A stretch of 64,000 nt of DNA from Nemania diffusa (lineage: Eukaryota > Ascomycota > Sordariomycetes > Xylariales > Xylariaceae): the NCBI GenBank assembly GCA_038501195.1, contig JBBPUQ010000011.1, forward strand, positions 2,170,001-2,234,000. The letters run 5' to 3'. Below, in pieces: positions 1-11,968 of the stretch. The translations under genes and the position numbers were made by a program. The notes beneath the pieces are model-generated. The model saw only the letters and a program-made list of their open reading frames with translations, was not told where the DNA came from and did not search any database. How positions within the stretch are numbered: the first letter of the stretch is position 1; each line of letters starts with the position of its first letter.

Positions 1-2808
1 TGCAGCCGATCCCAGATCATGCACTCTCAGAGACATAGTGTTGGTTAGCAGTGCTTGAAAACATACCAGGTCGTGCTGAGCGATATAGCACGCCCTCCCG
101 GACGATCCTATCGCCTTAGTTAGCTGGGTTTCTATGAAGAACGATTATGGTTTATATTGTATGGGGAGTCGAGGATACTTGCTTTTGTCCAAGATAGTCG
201 TTCACAGTCTTTCCGGCATCGCGGAAGTTGAGAATATTCTCAAACTCGATAGACATGGCCAAGGGTGGAGCGCGATGGTGGTGGGGCTGTATGTAGTCTT
301 GCAAATGAATAAGAGTTAGGCACAGCACTATTCTGCTTTTCAGGGTTATGACACAAGACTATTTCTAGTCGCAAACAATAAGAAGGCATTTGCGTAAAAT
401 GATAAATGATGTATAAGCTAGGACTCCCATGATAGGTACTTTATCATTATAATTGGCTATCCTAAACTGATTAGGTACGTGTAGCACTGCTTATTACAGT
501 TGATTGATCTATACCCAAGGATATATATATGCCTTTTAAACGCAGCATAACATTAGGCATGTCCATTTTCCTTTCTAATTTGTATAAAAGTTTTCCTTTA
601 TCAATTTGCTTTTTAATATTGGCACAGATAGATTGGTTTAGGCCTATTACGTTGAGGCAAATGTCAAGAATGCAACGCTACCAATAGCTTCCTATTTTCT
701 GTTTTTCTTAATGCATAATTCATGTTTGGGGACACTCTCGCATTCTTTGTCCTTTTTTTGTGGTAGAAACCAACTAGCCTAGCTATCAATGAATGTAGTT
801 CTTCTAAGAGCTGTATTTATATATCACATGTAGTAGCATGATAGGCACGTACTTATCTGCCGCTTATACCACTGTTCACGGTTCAAATTTTCTCTAGATC
901 TTCTTACCTAATGCTATATAGCTGGTCTGATTCTCAAAGTTTATAACAGGTTGCTGTCCAGACTAGGTGTGCAAGTTGCCGAGATTAACAGTTATAGTGA
1001 TCTAATTCTGCTACAGGAGCGTGGTCCGTATCCAATAGTCACAGAAAATATCAAACTATGCGAGAATCTTCGAGGGATGGTGGTAGACCTAGATTTCCGA
1101 GTTAGAACGCCATGAGAAATTTGGAGGAGACAGGAATCTCCCAGCCTTTTTGATATGATAGACTCAATCAGCGAATAAGCGCAGTCATGTTTATCTTCCT
1201 CCGGGCTCCTGTGGGAATGCGGTTATAGTCTAGCATCACAGCCCTTTTAGGATCTTAGGAATATGCCGACATGAGGATCATTGCTCCCATGTCATTCTTC
1301 TAGTGTATGATTCCGCACTTAACATGTTGGTGTTTGTCAAGGACAAGATTACGTCAGTATTATTTTATAATGACCATGCCTCATATCCACGGCGAGTGAA
1401 GAGTGAGTGTTTGTCTTATTCAGTAACACAATCGGTAGGCAAACACGACTAGGTAACACTAAGATGACAGCTCTGTTCAATTGCCAACAGGCAGCCTTTG
1501 CCATAATTTGCCCTTCATTAGCCCTAAGACTAATACAATTAGATACGAAGGCTATCCGCCTCATGTTAGGGTTGTTAGTTCATGGGGTATTTCAACAATT
1601 TTACATACCCCAAGAGGCCTTCTTCTTCCGAGTTTAAACCTCAAAGATATGATTTGCATAGTTTATAAGTGTTATGAATAAATCCTAGGCTGATCCCATT
1701 AACAATAGTCAATAGCTAGACAGGCCCGACGATGTAGTTTGGTTTTTTTGCTAGGACCCCCAGAGCCACAGTATTAGGAACTTACTGTACGTGGATTTCG
1801 TTGGTGATATGATGTAATTACATTGTCAAACTGTGAACTATTAATAAATCTAACCTTATTTAGATGGTTTTGCCGCTGTCACAAGTATCTTCGTTATATG
1901 GTTAATATGCTTGACCTTAAATGATTGTGATTATAAGGTAGATATGAATACGAACTTCTTTCCGTATCTGCGGGGATACGTCACTTGAGAATCATCGTGA
2001 GTGAAATCTGAAGGCCGTGCGTTAATCTGAATTCACTACACAGCAAATTTGGGTATTGTTTCTTTCTTTCACTGTTATTAAATAGTGAGCAGCTATAATT
2101 AGGAGAGAAAACCTCTGGCTTCCTGGCGCATGCGCCTCGAAACATTATGGGCTGTGACTGTTGCGTAGGACGTGTTTAAAATACCTACAGCTTGCTTTCT
2201 TACTCCGTTCTAGATAGCATCCTACAGATCGTGCGCCGTATTTACCTGTTTAGCAACCGGCTAACGCATATTGAGCAAGTCTACATGGCTCTACTGCACA
2301 CATAATTGTCGGTAGCGATAAATGGCATGGCTGGGGCTCGTCTCTGTAGCTTGGATTGATTGCACGGAACATCCGGTTATCAGGTCACATATTTGTAGGT
2401 GCCTAGCATGCGTATAGGCAGGGGACTAATTGGCGACTAGTTGGGTCCACTCATATGTAACCAGGAAACAAGCTTAGGTAGCTCACCCAAATGTATGTAC
2501 CATTAGGGTAGGTAGCTTATAATTTTTAGCGGTAGCATTCCCGATCCGGAAGTACTATGGTCGTTTTGGTCATCAATGACGTGGGCTGAGGGCCAAGGAC
2601 CAGTCCTACAAGCTAAACCAAGAGACTGTGCTAGTCTAGGCGAAGATTGCCTGTTTCCCAGTTTACAACCTTTCCAAGTTGAGGCATACCTACAAGTACC
2701 TATGAGCTAACACAATATAATGCACCGCATGCCTCCCAAAACAGATTCTTGAAACTTGTCCCTAGACCCGATAGATTGCTTAAAATGGGAAATTAAGACT
2801 CCAGCGAC
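1..2808. other. Left-end intergenic region, no gene recognised
   Basis: I see no coding region here. Open frames are short, overlap in conflicting frames and show no domain. The sequence is AT-rich with scattered stops, as in old, decayed intergenic or repeat DNA of filamentous fungi. It sits where the missing N-terminal half of the Eis1-like gene at 2809 would be expected, but no frame here encodes Eis1-like Ala-rich repeats. Confidence 0.6.
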
Positions 2809-4666
2809 ATGGATAAGTCGAATCGCAGCACCCACCCGCGCATGGCCAACCCGGGACCCTTGGTCGCGGCTAAAGCCGCCGTCGCCCGACGTCAGCGAGC
2901 AGATTCGGCGCCCACTCCCCGGGAATCATACCCCGACGAATTCAATGCTGCTGCTAATGCTCTGAATGCCGCAACTCGCGCCCACCGTCCCGTCTTGTTG
3001 TCCCCCGTTCCTCTGGAGGAGGTCGGCGCCGTCCCGTTCACAACCATGAACAAGCTGATGTTCACATCGCGGCCCCCGGTGCAGCCGGAGGTCGACGAGC
3101 AGAAACGGGCTGATGTACTCCGCGCATCTGCCATCGCCATGGCCAAGAAGATGTACAACCAGCAGCAGAAGATGATCGAGGCCAAGAAAACCCATGCAGA
3201 TCAGGCGTCGCCGCGAGGTAACCTCGAAGTATCTAGTAGTATTAGTGATGACCCACAGCCCGCGCAACTTACTACTCTACAAGATGCAGCCTACAAACAG
3301 GCACAGGCTCGTCTGGCTAAGATGCAGCAGAGAAATGCACAGGACAGGGACCTTCAGGATTACTACGGAACGAAGCCCTTGTCTCATCGATTCTCCGTGA
3401 AAGGGAAACTGAGAAAAAGAGCTGTCAGTGATGGCGCCGTTCAAGACCAGAGGAGGTCGCAGCAGATAAGAACGGAGATGTCTCTCTTTTCTAACAGGCT
3501 CTCGGAGATCGACGAACGTAAGCGGCAGCAGGACCAGGATCTTTTGCTGACCGCCGCCCAGCGCAACGTCCATGAACGGCTAAAGGGAATGGATGCAAAG
3601 ATAGCCAACGAGACGGGGATGGTCCCTCCTCCTACCCTAACCCAATGGGAACTCAAAGCCCGCGCCGTGGCGCAATCTCGAGCTTTGCAGAAAGACAACC
3701 GGCAAGGAAAGGTTGATATCGGCGCTGGAATGCAGATGGACCAAGAAGATATCAACGCGATTGCTGCGCGCAAAGTCCAGCCTATCCTCGATGAGATAAA
3801 TGCAAAGGCGGAACTAGAGCATGCGCGACAATTAGAGTTGCGGATGGAAATGGAAAGGAAGAAGGACGAGCAAGAGGCTGAGAAAGCTCGACAACGAGAG
3901 GTCCATGATGTCCAGAAAAAGCTTAAGCGTAAGTAAGCCAGCAGTTCGTTTGGTTTGTGCAAGGATCTAATTTTTGTCAATAGAGCAAGAAAAGCAAGAA
4001 CGAAAGGAAAGAAAGGCGGAAGAGAAGCAAGAAGCCAAAGCAAAAATGGAAGAGGGAAAGCTCACTAAAGCCGAGCAAAGAAAACTAGCCCGAGCCGAGA
4101 AGACCAAGTCTGCAGAACACGGCCATAGCGCGAGGGAAGAGTGGGAACCTGAGGAGGACGTCATAACGATGAACAGCAGCGGCCAACCCGTCAGAATCCC
4201 ACGATTAAGCACCCAAGAGGCTCAAGCGAGGGTCAGCCCCGAGCCGGTAGAAGAAGGCCCCAGATCACCTTCCAGCAAAGTCAAATCCTGGCTTAAATCG
4301 CGATTCTCGCGCGGGCCAAAGTCACCAATCGAGGAACCTACCAAAGGGAAAGCAAGCCATAGGGGCTTTGTCGGGGGCGTCTCTCTGACCGGAAACCGAA
4401 GCACCAGAAGCGTCGCAAGCCTCGACAGCCACAGTGCCAGCATGCGTGAGGTTGCTATGGCCGGCAGGACCCCGGGTTTAGGTCAATCGCAGCTTGACGG
4501 CGATGCGGAGGCTGGCTCACACCAGAGTGTAGAAAGCGACGATGAGTTCTTTCGGGACGAGGTTGTGGATCGGCCTGCAACAAGGCTCACGCCCCCGAGG
4601 CCTCTTCGAGGCTCCTCGCCGGCTCAGAGTCCGCCTAGGGACTCTCGTTTCCACGAGATTATGTGA
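2809..4666 (+). CDS. EIS1: Eisosome protein Eis1-like, N-terminally short
   Basis: Two exons, 2809-3928 and 3984-4666, joined in phase 1 across a 55-nt intron (GTAAGT donor, TCTAAT branch at about 3966, CAATAG acceptor), give 600 residues. The family matches Eis1, a peripheral component of eisosomes, the plasma-membrane furrows built on Pil1/Lsp1. Seen in sequence: a conserved start-region block (PRESYPDE, then NALNAATRAHRP), the block EVDEQKRADVLRASAIAMAKKMYN, a long charged Glu/Lys/Arg coiled-coil stretch crossing the intron, and a Ser/Pro-rich C-terminus. Full-length fungal Eis1 proteins have, upstream of this, a long Ala-rich N-terminal half with LWKPD-like repeats; it is absent here and no upstream exon is visible. 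An AAG acceptor at 2796 (ending ATTAAG) could allow an upstream exon. The start at 2809 or the in-frame ATG at 2842 are both possible. Confidence 0.8.
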
Positions 4667-5368
4667 TAAACGCAATGCTTCCATCGGATAAGAGTCTCTT
4701 TTTTTTTTTTTCATTATCTAGATTCTTAGGCTATCGGAAGGATTTACCCCTAGGCAAGACGGAAGTCGGGATTTGGATGATCTTTCAAACTGACAGCAAG
4801 GATGGCGTTACGAGATTGGGAAGGGGTATGGGTTTTTAGCGCAAGATCGGATTCGGTATGATGAGTGTTAGCCGTGCATTTCCTAGAATAAATGTATCAC
4901 GTATTCCAGCATCTCGGCTTCCCCAGCTGCTCAAATGTGCATCGTTTAGAATATACTAGTGAGAATCGAACATTGTGACTGGTGTCTTCCTTACTTTGTA
5001 CAGTTGATGATGATAACATGAATCTATGTAAGCTCCGAATAATTACCTTGCATTTACGACAGTCCCCGAGCTAGCTATTGTAAGAATAATTTAAAGGACT
5101 AGAATAAAGTTTGCTTTACGTAGCTCAGAGCAATAGCAATGTTTGGAACACTTTGGAAAAGCATGAAATATGTTGTATACATGAGTCTATTCAAAAACCT
5201 AGCAGGTATCTAGTGCACGCTAGCCATTAACTCCTATGATGCGATGTACTCCGCGCCTTTGCAGACCTATGCCTCTCCTTTGTATGTCAATCCCTTTATA
5301 TTATAATCATTACGTCATTACAGCCGGAGCCCTGTGGACCGGTCAGGAAACCAGTACAGACGGTTCCT
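4667..5368. other. Intergenic region between convergent Eis1-like and Sfk1-like genes
   Basis: The two flanking genes end towards each other, so this holds both 3' ends. There is a T-rich tract at about 4700-4712 just after the Eis1-like stop. No coding region or RNA gene is seen. Confidence 0.55.
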
Positions 5369-6428
5369 CTATGAGCCGTCGGCAGTCCTAAGAGGCTTGT
5401 GGAAATGCACTGGCGGGGTTGAGGCTGCGGCTGCAGCTGGTATGACAGTGGGATGAGGCTCAGCATTAGTTAGTGTGCGCTGGCTATCGTGGTTTCTTTT
5501 GGGTAGTTTTGCCGCAGCGGCATTGGCGAAGGAACCTCTCCGTATCGCCTCCTCCATCTCCCGCGTCGTCATAGGACGGAGGTCATACCGGCCGCCGTCT
5601 CGGGTCGCGACAGCGGGCCATAAGTCGATGATGAAGGAGAAGACGTAGAAGGTGAAGATGAGGGCTATGACCCATTCTATGATTGCGGCGCTGTTAGAGT
5701 CGCCCCGAGTCCTAGTCACTCCGAACCCGATGGCTAGCCCGAGCTCGACAAGGACGAAGATCAGCTTCACCCAGAAGGAGAGTCGTAAAACCCGGTGTTG
5801 GCGGTATTCTATCAAAGACGACAGGTGAGCTTCATTAAACCTAGACAGTGACGAGCAAGAGAGGGGGGGAGTAGGGCGCTTACTCTTGCCGAGGCGCTGG
5901 AATTCCCAGCAGAGGAAAATGGCGGATAGCAGGTAGCCCAAAATGAAAAGAAACAGGAAGACGTCGTGGAGGCGCGGATGGCGCTCAGTGTCAAAGCCGG
6001 AGAGAAAGGTTAAGCCGATGGTGCCGACGAAGGCGAAGACGAGGGACAGCGCGCTGAGCACCTTCTCGCCGATCGACGTGTTGGGCACAAGGCGGCCCTT
6101 GTGTCTCAGCAAGCGGTCAGAGATGAAGGCCGCGTCGAGAAAGATGGTCGTCAGCACACATCCGACCACGAACAGCGGCTTGAGCTCGGCCGCACCGACG
6201 TCGGATATATACGCGATGGTCTGGCCTGGTTCCATGGACGGGTATCTCCTCTCATGTGTGTCTATGACCCAGTGTAGGAAGAGACCCAGCAGTGTCGCGA
6301 GCCAGACGAGGCCCGAGATAATCGGGAAGAGCTGCGACTTGTTAATTAAACTGCATCATTCATTGCACAGCATTGCGGTGCATTACGACCAGGTGTATGC
6401 AACTTACCCAGTACGAAACAAAATGCAT
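5369..6428 (-). CDS. Sfk1/Frag1/DRAM-family multipass membrane protein
   Basis: Three exons on the minus strand: 6428-6408, 6337-5884 and 5808-5369. The first intron (70 nt, GTAAGT donor) follows MHFVSYW. The second (75 nt, 5883-5809) has a length divisible by three, so the genome reads open across it, but splicing restores a better family match (LGKKYRQHRVLRLSFW). The spliced protein is about 304 residues with roughly six hydrophobic segments, including PIISGLVWLATLLGLFLHW, LKPLFVVGCVLTTIFLDAAF, VLSALSLVFAFVGTIGLTF, VFLFLFILGYLLSAIFL, WVKLIFVLVELGLAIGF and IIEWVIALIFTFYVFSFI. This is the topology of the Frag1/DRAM/Sfk1 family, whose yeast member Sfk1 works with the PI4-kinase Stt4 at the plasma membrane and in lipid asymmetry. 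The cytosolic tail is Ala/Pro/His-rich. The role here is inferred from family only. Confidence 0.8.
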
Positions 6429-6846
6429 GGTGCCCAATCCTCCAGTGGTAATAATTAATTTAACTGTAAACGGAGAGTGAAGACGCGAGTATGCAGTGCA
6501 CGCAGTAAGCGAGAGTGGTTGAGTGCGATTATTTGCGATGATGCAAAAGGATGACGGGAGTAAAGAATGAACTCAATTAATTATACAGAGATATATTACG
6601 TAGGCGGGCTATTACATCAGAATAAATATACAAAGGGGGAGACTCGGAATGAGGAATGCATTAAGTAGAAAGCGGAATGTTTCAAGACCCCTAAAGTCCG
6701 CGCTCGATCGTTGGTTGCTTGCAATGACTTCACAGCACAGCCAAGGGTGAAAAAAAAAACCCGACGTCTTAGGCTTACATAGGAGTGCGCGCTGGCGTCA
6801 TAGGTCAAAGCCACAGTTACTGCGCACACGTGCCTACCATGTAGGA
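6429..6846. other. Intergenic region upstream of the Sfk1-like gene
   Basis: This should hold the promoter of the minus-strand Sfk1-like gene. No coding region is recognised. A poly-A tract lies at about 6750-6759. The last eight bases (6839-6846, ATGTAGGA) form the left target-site duplication of the adjacent MITE. Confidence 0.5.
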
Positions 6847-6942
6847 CAGGGTTGGAAATTAGTTAGTTTAGTTTAGTATAAGGCCATACTAATACTAACT
6901 AATTCTATCTTGTACTAATACTAACTAACTAATTTTATCCCA

Positions 6943-7002
6943 TACTAATACTAACTATACTAAGTTAGTATTAGTATACTAATACTAATACTAAATACTA
7001 AA
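6943..7002. repeat. Internal direct repeat of the MITE, left copy
   Basis: About 60 bp starting TACTAATACTAACTATACTA and ending in TAATACTAAATACTAAA matches 7280-7339 with only a few differences in the middle (AAGTTAG versus AGCTTAG). Both copies also contain short inverted repeats of TTAGTATTAGT/ACTAATACTAA and could fold into hairpins. Confidence 0.75.
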
Positions 7003-7279
7003 AATAGTGGAGTTTACAAGGGGCGTGCAGGGGGGTTGCAGGGGGGTTGCAGGGAGGTGCCGAGGGGGGTAAATTATTTTGGCAAAGCGACAAAAAATCG
7101 GCCACCCCCGCTGACCATATTAGGTTAGTGCGGCTATGTTACTTACCTAAATAGGTTTAGTGTGGACTTTTTTTTGAAAATATTTTTTAGTATTAGTATA
7201 TTAGTATACTAGCATACTAAACTAAACTTACTAATTTTTTTCTATACTAAACTAAACTAAACTAATTTTTTTTTCGCTG

Positions 7280-7339
7280 TACTAATACTAACTATACTAG
7301 CTTAGTATTAGTATACTAATACTAATACTAAATACTAAA
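7280..7339. repeat. Internal direct repeat of the MITE, right copy
   Basis: Second copy of the 60-bp block at 6943-7002, directly followed by the right terminal inverted repeat. The left copy lies well inside the element, so the MITE may have arisen by partial end duplication or by nesting. Confidence 0.75.
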
Positions 7340-7366
7340 GAACTAATTTCCAACCCTGATGTAGGT

Positions 7367-8825
7367 AGTTACCTAGGTAGGTACCTAGGTAGTTATGCTT
7401 ACATATGTACCTAACTAACCCGTACTAAGTAACTAATTACGTGGTTTTGGTGGCTTCAACCTATGAGTTATAAGAAATACTATGAATACGATGGTGGCTT
7501 ATACTAATGTACGTGTGTATCGTGTGAGCACGAAATGCTAATATTAAACTGTTGTTTAACGATTGTGGAACAACTTGTCGTGACGCAGGCAATAAGCATA
7601 AGGTATCTTGTGATGAGTTCTTTCAGGTACAGAGCACCGGTACCTATGTACATTAGCAGTGGAATGACATCACTCAATAAAACATTCTCAGAATTACTGG
7701 GTGGGCTTACGCTAAAACCACAAGGGGCAGTGTATTACCCACACTACCTGGTAGTAGAAGTAGTCGATATGTGGACCGTGCATTTAAATCCCGATTAGGT
7801 CCACATCTTTATTAACATGGTCAAGTTCCAGTTGAGTCTACTATAACACTCGCCGCTTTTACTGAGGCTCAGTTGAACTATCGTTAGGTAGGTAGGGTAG
7901 GCAATACATATGCATAGCTCGACATCAAAGAGCCCCCTGATTCCTGATCTCAATGTCGTCGGCAACGGCTTGTAAATAGCTCGAGACCCTACCTACCTAG
8001 CGTGCGATCGTAGCCACAAAATTTTTATCTCCGAAATACTAAATCCTTTAATAGACATAGTGGGTCATGTATTGGTTTACAGAGTAGGTATCTAAGTAGT
8101 TGCCATTTCAACCTGGGCCAGCGATCTCCTGCGTTGTATAGCACATAGACAAGCTATTATTCTAACGGGTTATGAAATCTCTTAGACGTGTCGCGTCGTA
8201 GACCTTCTACGAGTCAGGCGCAGGGACTCTGCTGAGAACATCATCCCATTGATTCGAGTAGGGATTGAGACAATATGAAACTCGAAATCTTCAATCATAG
8301 CACCAATCTGAGGCTCACACCGAATTAGCTTATGAGTGCAAGATATAAGTGAGCCCATTCTGATACGCGTGAAATTTTTTGGTTCTTTACCGTTACATAG
8401 ATGTTCTGTTTTTATTTAGGAGTTTGAGTTGCACAACCCTCGTGGCGTTGTGGCTTACGCAAGGATGGGTCTTGTTCAAGCCGGGCTCTAGCTAAAGGCG
8501 GCATACCTAGGTAGGTACCTACCTGGTAATATACCCCTTGCAATTCAAGGTACCTAGGTATGTACCCAATACAGAATGTACTTAGTACCTATTACGTGCC
8601 TAAGTGCTATAAAATCAATTTAGCTACCTCCTAATACCCAGTCACAGCCTTGCCAATTCCATCCCACTTCTGGTGGATTCATTAGCCTCGCCCCCAACCA
8701 ACTAATCACCACCTCAATAACTGCTTCGATGTTGAACGCAGTTTTGGACTCCTACTGACATAACTAGAGGCCATAAATTTGCCAGGTTTGAAACTCGGCC
8801 GTGAAAGAGTTACGGCCAAGAGAAG
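7367..8825. other. Intergenic region upstream of the Cdk7 gene, with TACCTAGGTA motifs
   Basis: No coding region is recognised. The segment holds repeated palindrome-like motifs, at 7371-7392 (ACCTAGGTAGGTACCTAGG), 8505-8524 and 8549-8565. The region directly before 8826 should contain the kinase promoter and 5' leader. Confidence 0.5.
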
Positions 8826-10120
8826 ATGGCGGTCTCCCCGCTGATTGTGCATCCGACGAGTGCCCTCCAAAGCGTCAGAGCTGTGTCTTCGCCTCTCAAG
8901 AACACGGCTTCAGCTCAAACCTCGTCGAATGGGACCCCACTGACTGGCCTAGTTGTGCCCAATGCCGCCGCTGCTGTGCAGTCAACATCACTCGATCTTG
9001 CCGAGCAATTGAATGAGGACGAGAAACGCAAATATGTCAAAGGTTCATAAGGCCTACTTTCGATTTCTTAGCTCCTCTCTGTTAGCTAACCCTTCTCTCC
9101 CTAGGAAAGAAGCTCGGTGAAGGTACATACGCCAATGTATACCTCGGTTTCCTACGACGCGATCCTAGTCAGCAAGTAGCCATCAAAAAGATCAAGATCC
9201 AGAAGGAGTACACCGAAGGCATGGCACCAGATGCCGTTCGCGAAATAAAGCACCTACAGGAGCTCTCCCACCCAAATATTATAACTCTCCATTCCGTATT
9301 CTCCTCTAAAGACCAGAACCTCAATCTTGTTCTCGAGTACCTTCCTCTCGGCGATCTCGAGATGCTCATCCATGACACCGAGCACATACGGTACGGTGCT
9401 GCCGACATCAAGGCCTGGATGGGCATGCTGACCCGCGCCGTCTGGTTCTGCCACGAGAATTTTGTTCTACATCGAGATATCAAACCGAACAATTTGTTGA
9501 TTGCGGCGGATGGCGAGGTCAAATTGGCAGATTTTGGTCTCGCGCGAAGTTTTTCGGATCCTTACAGGCCCATGACAGCTAACGTCATTACACGGTGGTA
9601 CAGGCCCCCCGAGCTTCTCTTTGGCGCCCAACATTATTCTGGTGCGGTGGATGTCTGGTCTGTGGGCCTAGTCCTAGCCGAACTTGTGCTTCGGACCCCG
9701 TACATCGCAGGTAATACCGAGATTCACCAAATAAAGCTCATATGCCAGGCCGTAGGGACGCCGACCGAGGAGAACTGGCCAGGCGTCACAAAACTTCCTG
9801 ACTACACAGTCGACAAGGAGGTTGTACCGCTGCGTGGCAGGGATCATTACATGTCCCTATTTGGCACCTTGGGGTTCGAGGGTGTGGATCTCCTCATGAA
9901 GACGCTTAGCCTAGATCCTAAAAAGCGAATCACAGCGCGTGATATGCTGAAGCACGACTGGTGGCACAAGGACCCGCGACCAACTCGCAAGCAGGACCTG
10001 CCCAAGAAGTCAGGAGGTCAGGAAAAGATCGGGGCCGATTTAAAGAGGCGACCGGGTGTCGTGGAGGAAGATAGAGGCAACAAGGTTGCGAGGAAACTAG
10101 ATTTTGGCGCTGCCAAATAA
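8826..10120 (+). CDS. KIN28: Cyclin-dependent kinase 7 / Kin28 (TFIIH CTD kinase)
   Basis: Exons 8826-9042 and 9105-10120 join in phase 1 across a 62-nt intron (GTTCAT donor, GCTAAC branch, CCCTAG acceptor), giving 410 residues. A full CDK domain is visible: Gly-rich loop GEGTYANV near residue 77, VAIKKIK with the ATP-binding lysine near 99, catalytic HRDIKPNN near 195, DFGLA near 215, and an activation loop containing SDPYRPMTANVITRWYRPPE, which resembles Cdk7/Kin28 rather than Cdk1. The family phosphorylates the RNA polymerase II C-terminal domain as part of TFIIH with cyclin H and Mat1, in the nucleus. An unconserved stretch of about 70 residues precedes the kinase domain, and a basic tail rich in Lys/Arg follows. 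The start is the first ATG that keeps this frame before the intron. It is convergent with the mS41 gene. Confidence 0.9.
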
Positions 10121-10356
10121 AATTGCATTGGTTTACGGTTCATAATAAAAGCATATGGTACGGCGTTAGCGAGGTTCGATATCTCGGAGATATATATTCG
10201 GGCACACCACGTGGTTTCATCAGGGATTTTTTTAGGCTCTACAGCAGTATAGGGATAGAGTCCGTGAGAATGTATGTTACAGAGTCTGTAATATGGTACA
10301 CTTCGTACATATCAACGCGCCTGTGACGCTTTGCTCATCCAGTTCATATCCCCAGT

Positions 10357-11235
10357 CTAGTATAACTCGCCTCTTTCGCGTGCCTCCCTACGCTCAGCAA
10401 TACGCCTCTTGTACCGTATTTCGGTTCGTCTACGCTCACCACCATCAATCTTGTGGCCCCGGCGGTCCTCCCACATGCCATCAGTAACCGTGATGCGAGC
10501 GCCCTCGCCCTCCTTCAGCGGCAGCGCATACGGACCAACTATGGTCCGAGCACCCTCGACATGGTACCCTCGGACCCGCGACAGCTCGGTGGGATCACAG
10601 TCCTTGAGGGTGCGGCCAGCGGGGATGTTGACGACGAACTTGCGAGGGACGGTAGCGGCGCCAGCGCTAGAAGCAACGGCGGCAGGGTCGGCCTCGAGGA
10701 CCCGCAGCTGCGCCACGCCGTCCTCGACGTGCCGCAGGTCCCCCCCGATGCCGTACTGGCCCAGCCGGAAGCGCTGGCGCCAGCGCAGCAGGTACTTGCG
10801 CGAGCGCGGGGGCTCGACGCCGAGCTCGCGCAGCTGCTCCGACGACAGCGTGAACAGCGCCTCCCAGTCCGGGATCTTGGCCGCGTGCTGCTTCAAGTCG
10901 CGCCCGATGACTGTCAGGAAGGTCGTCACATCTGGCACGAGGGGCGTCGGCGGCGGGATCTGGGGGGGTTCCGGCGCTGATGTTGATGTTGATGTCGAGG
11001 CGGCGCGGGCGCTGTTGCCGAGGCTCCGTATTGGAGATTGGAGGATGGCTTGTGAGAGGGAGGGAAGGGGCGAGGAGGAGAGGAGGCCGCGGAGGCGGTG
11101 TGGGCGGAGGAGGGGCTGCGCGGAAGGCGAGGGTTAGCTGGCATACACTATTCCATCATTTTTGATGGAGATCGAGTGAAATGGGATTTGAGAAAAGTTG
11201 GAGAGTGCAATTCAGCTTACCTTTATGCTTGCCAT
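10357..11235 (-). CDS. FYV4: Mitochondrial small ribosomal subunit protein mS41 (IGR domain)
   Basis: Two exons: 11235-11221, only 15 coding bases (MASIK), and 11115-10357. They join in phase 0 across a 105-nt intron (GTAAGC donor, GCTAAC branch, GCGCAG acceptor), giving 257 residues. The first 70 or so residues are rich in Arg/Ser/Leu/Ala with almost no acidic residues, as expected for a mitochondrial presequence. The IGR motif follows: VTTFLTVIGRDLKQHAAKIP, then WEALFTLSSEQLRELGV and RSRKYLLRWRQRFR. This family is the yeast Fyv4/mS41 subunit of the mitochondrial small ribosomal subunit. The C-terminal third is basic (RYKRRIAERREARERGELY). GC content is high. No ATG lies between the intron and the IGR domain, which supports the 15-base first exon. 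Confidence 0.85.
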
Positions 11236-11968
11236 GTTGGAGGTGTTTGTTATATTAATTTCAGAGGTTGGGTTGGGGTACACTGCATCGTGATAGTGCC
11301 GCTAGTTGGGATCTGGAGCTGTGGTATCGAGATTAATCTTCTACTATCACCAGTCTTGCTATCAACTCATTCATGCTGCCAAAAAGTTCAATTGAGCCGC
11401 AATAGAGATCGGTGAAGGAATTTCATTAACTCCGATGTGAAGACAAGGGTGGAGCTATCCTGCAGTCTAGGCACCCCTGGCCATGCGCAGGGTTACCATT
11501 GGCTGGTATGGAGTACTTGGGATACTTGGTAGGTAATGTACAAATATCTATACATGTAGGTATTTGTCTGTCTTTTTAACGTATAGAGATACCTAAGTCG
11601 GTACGTACAAACTGCAGCTTATAATGTAATTGTGCTGTCTGGGGCAGAGCCGGGGAAGGTGCGGTTTTCTTGGCAGGCTCGGAAACATTATCATTGACCT
11701 TAAATTGCCCCTCCATACAGGTAGGCAGACACTTCTTCTACCTACAGTATCTAGATGCCAACATCATTCCTCTTAACATTTTAATATTTTATCGTCTTGT
11801 TAAGTTGAGGTGCATTTTCAGGACAAGCTCGATCTGCTCTCTGCTCATACAGTTTACGCACCCCCAGAGGCGCACGTAACTATGCAAGCTTACATGGTAA
11901 GTGCTAGAGCATAACCACAAAAGGACAGTCCATTCCGTCAAATACAGTAGCTTGTTGTAAGCACAAAA
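11236..11968. promoter_or_regulatory. Divergent promoter region between mS41 and Irc20 genes
   Basis: The mS41 gene (-) and the Irc20 gene (+) start at either end of this 0.73-kb segment, so it should hold both promoters and 5' leaders. I see no coding region. TACCTA/GGTAGG-type motifs occur around 11527-11565. No specific factor site can be assigned. Confidence 0.5.

Larger units (their letters stand above)
6847..7358. mobile_element. hAT-like MITE, 512 bp, with terminal inverted repeats
   Basis: The element begins CAGGGTTGGAAATTAGTT and ends with its exact reverse complement AACTAATTTCCAACCCTG at 7341-7358. It is flanked by ATGTAGGA on the left (6839-6846) and ATGTAGGT on the right (7359-7366), an 8-bp duplication with one mismatch. 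An 8-bp duplication and TIRs starting CAGGG are typical of the hAT superfamily. There is no transposase ORF, so it is non-autonomous. The ends are AT-rich and full of ACTAATACTAA/TTAGTATTAGT tracts. The core at 7019-7069 is G-rich with three near-repeats of GCAGGGGGGTT. A block of about 60 bp near the right end (7280-7339) recurs as a direct repeat at 6943-7002. Confidence 0.85.

Noticed and set aside
10165..10195. Possible tRNA gene from a GGTTCGAT box
   Set aside because: The B-box does not complete (GGTTCGATATC), and no cloverleaf or A-box at the right spacing is seen.
10409..11137. 242-codon plus-strand frame opposite mS41
   Set aside because: It is the antisense shadow of the GC-rich mS41 exon, whose IGR domain is clear.
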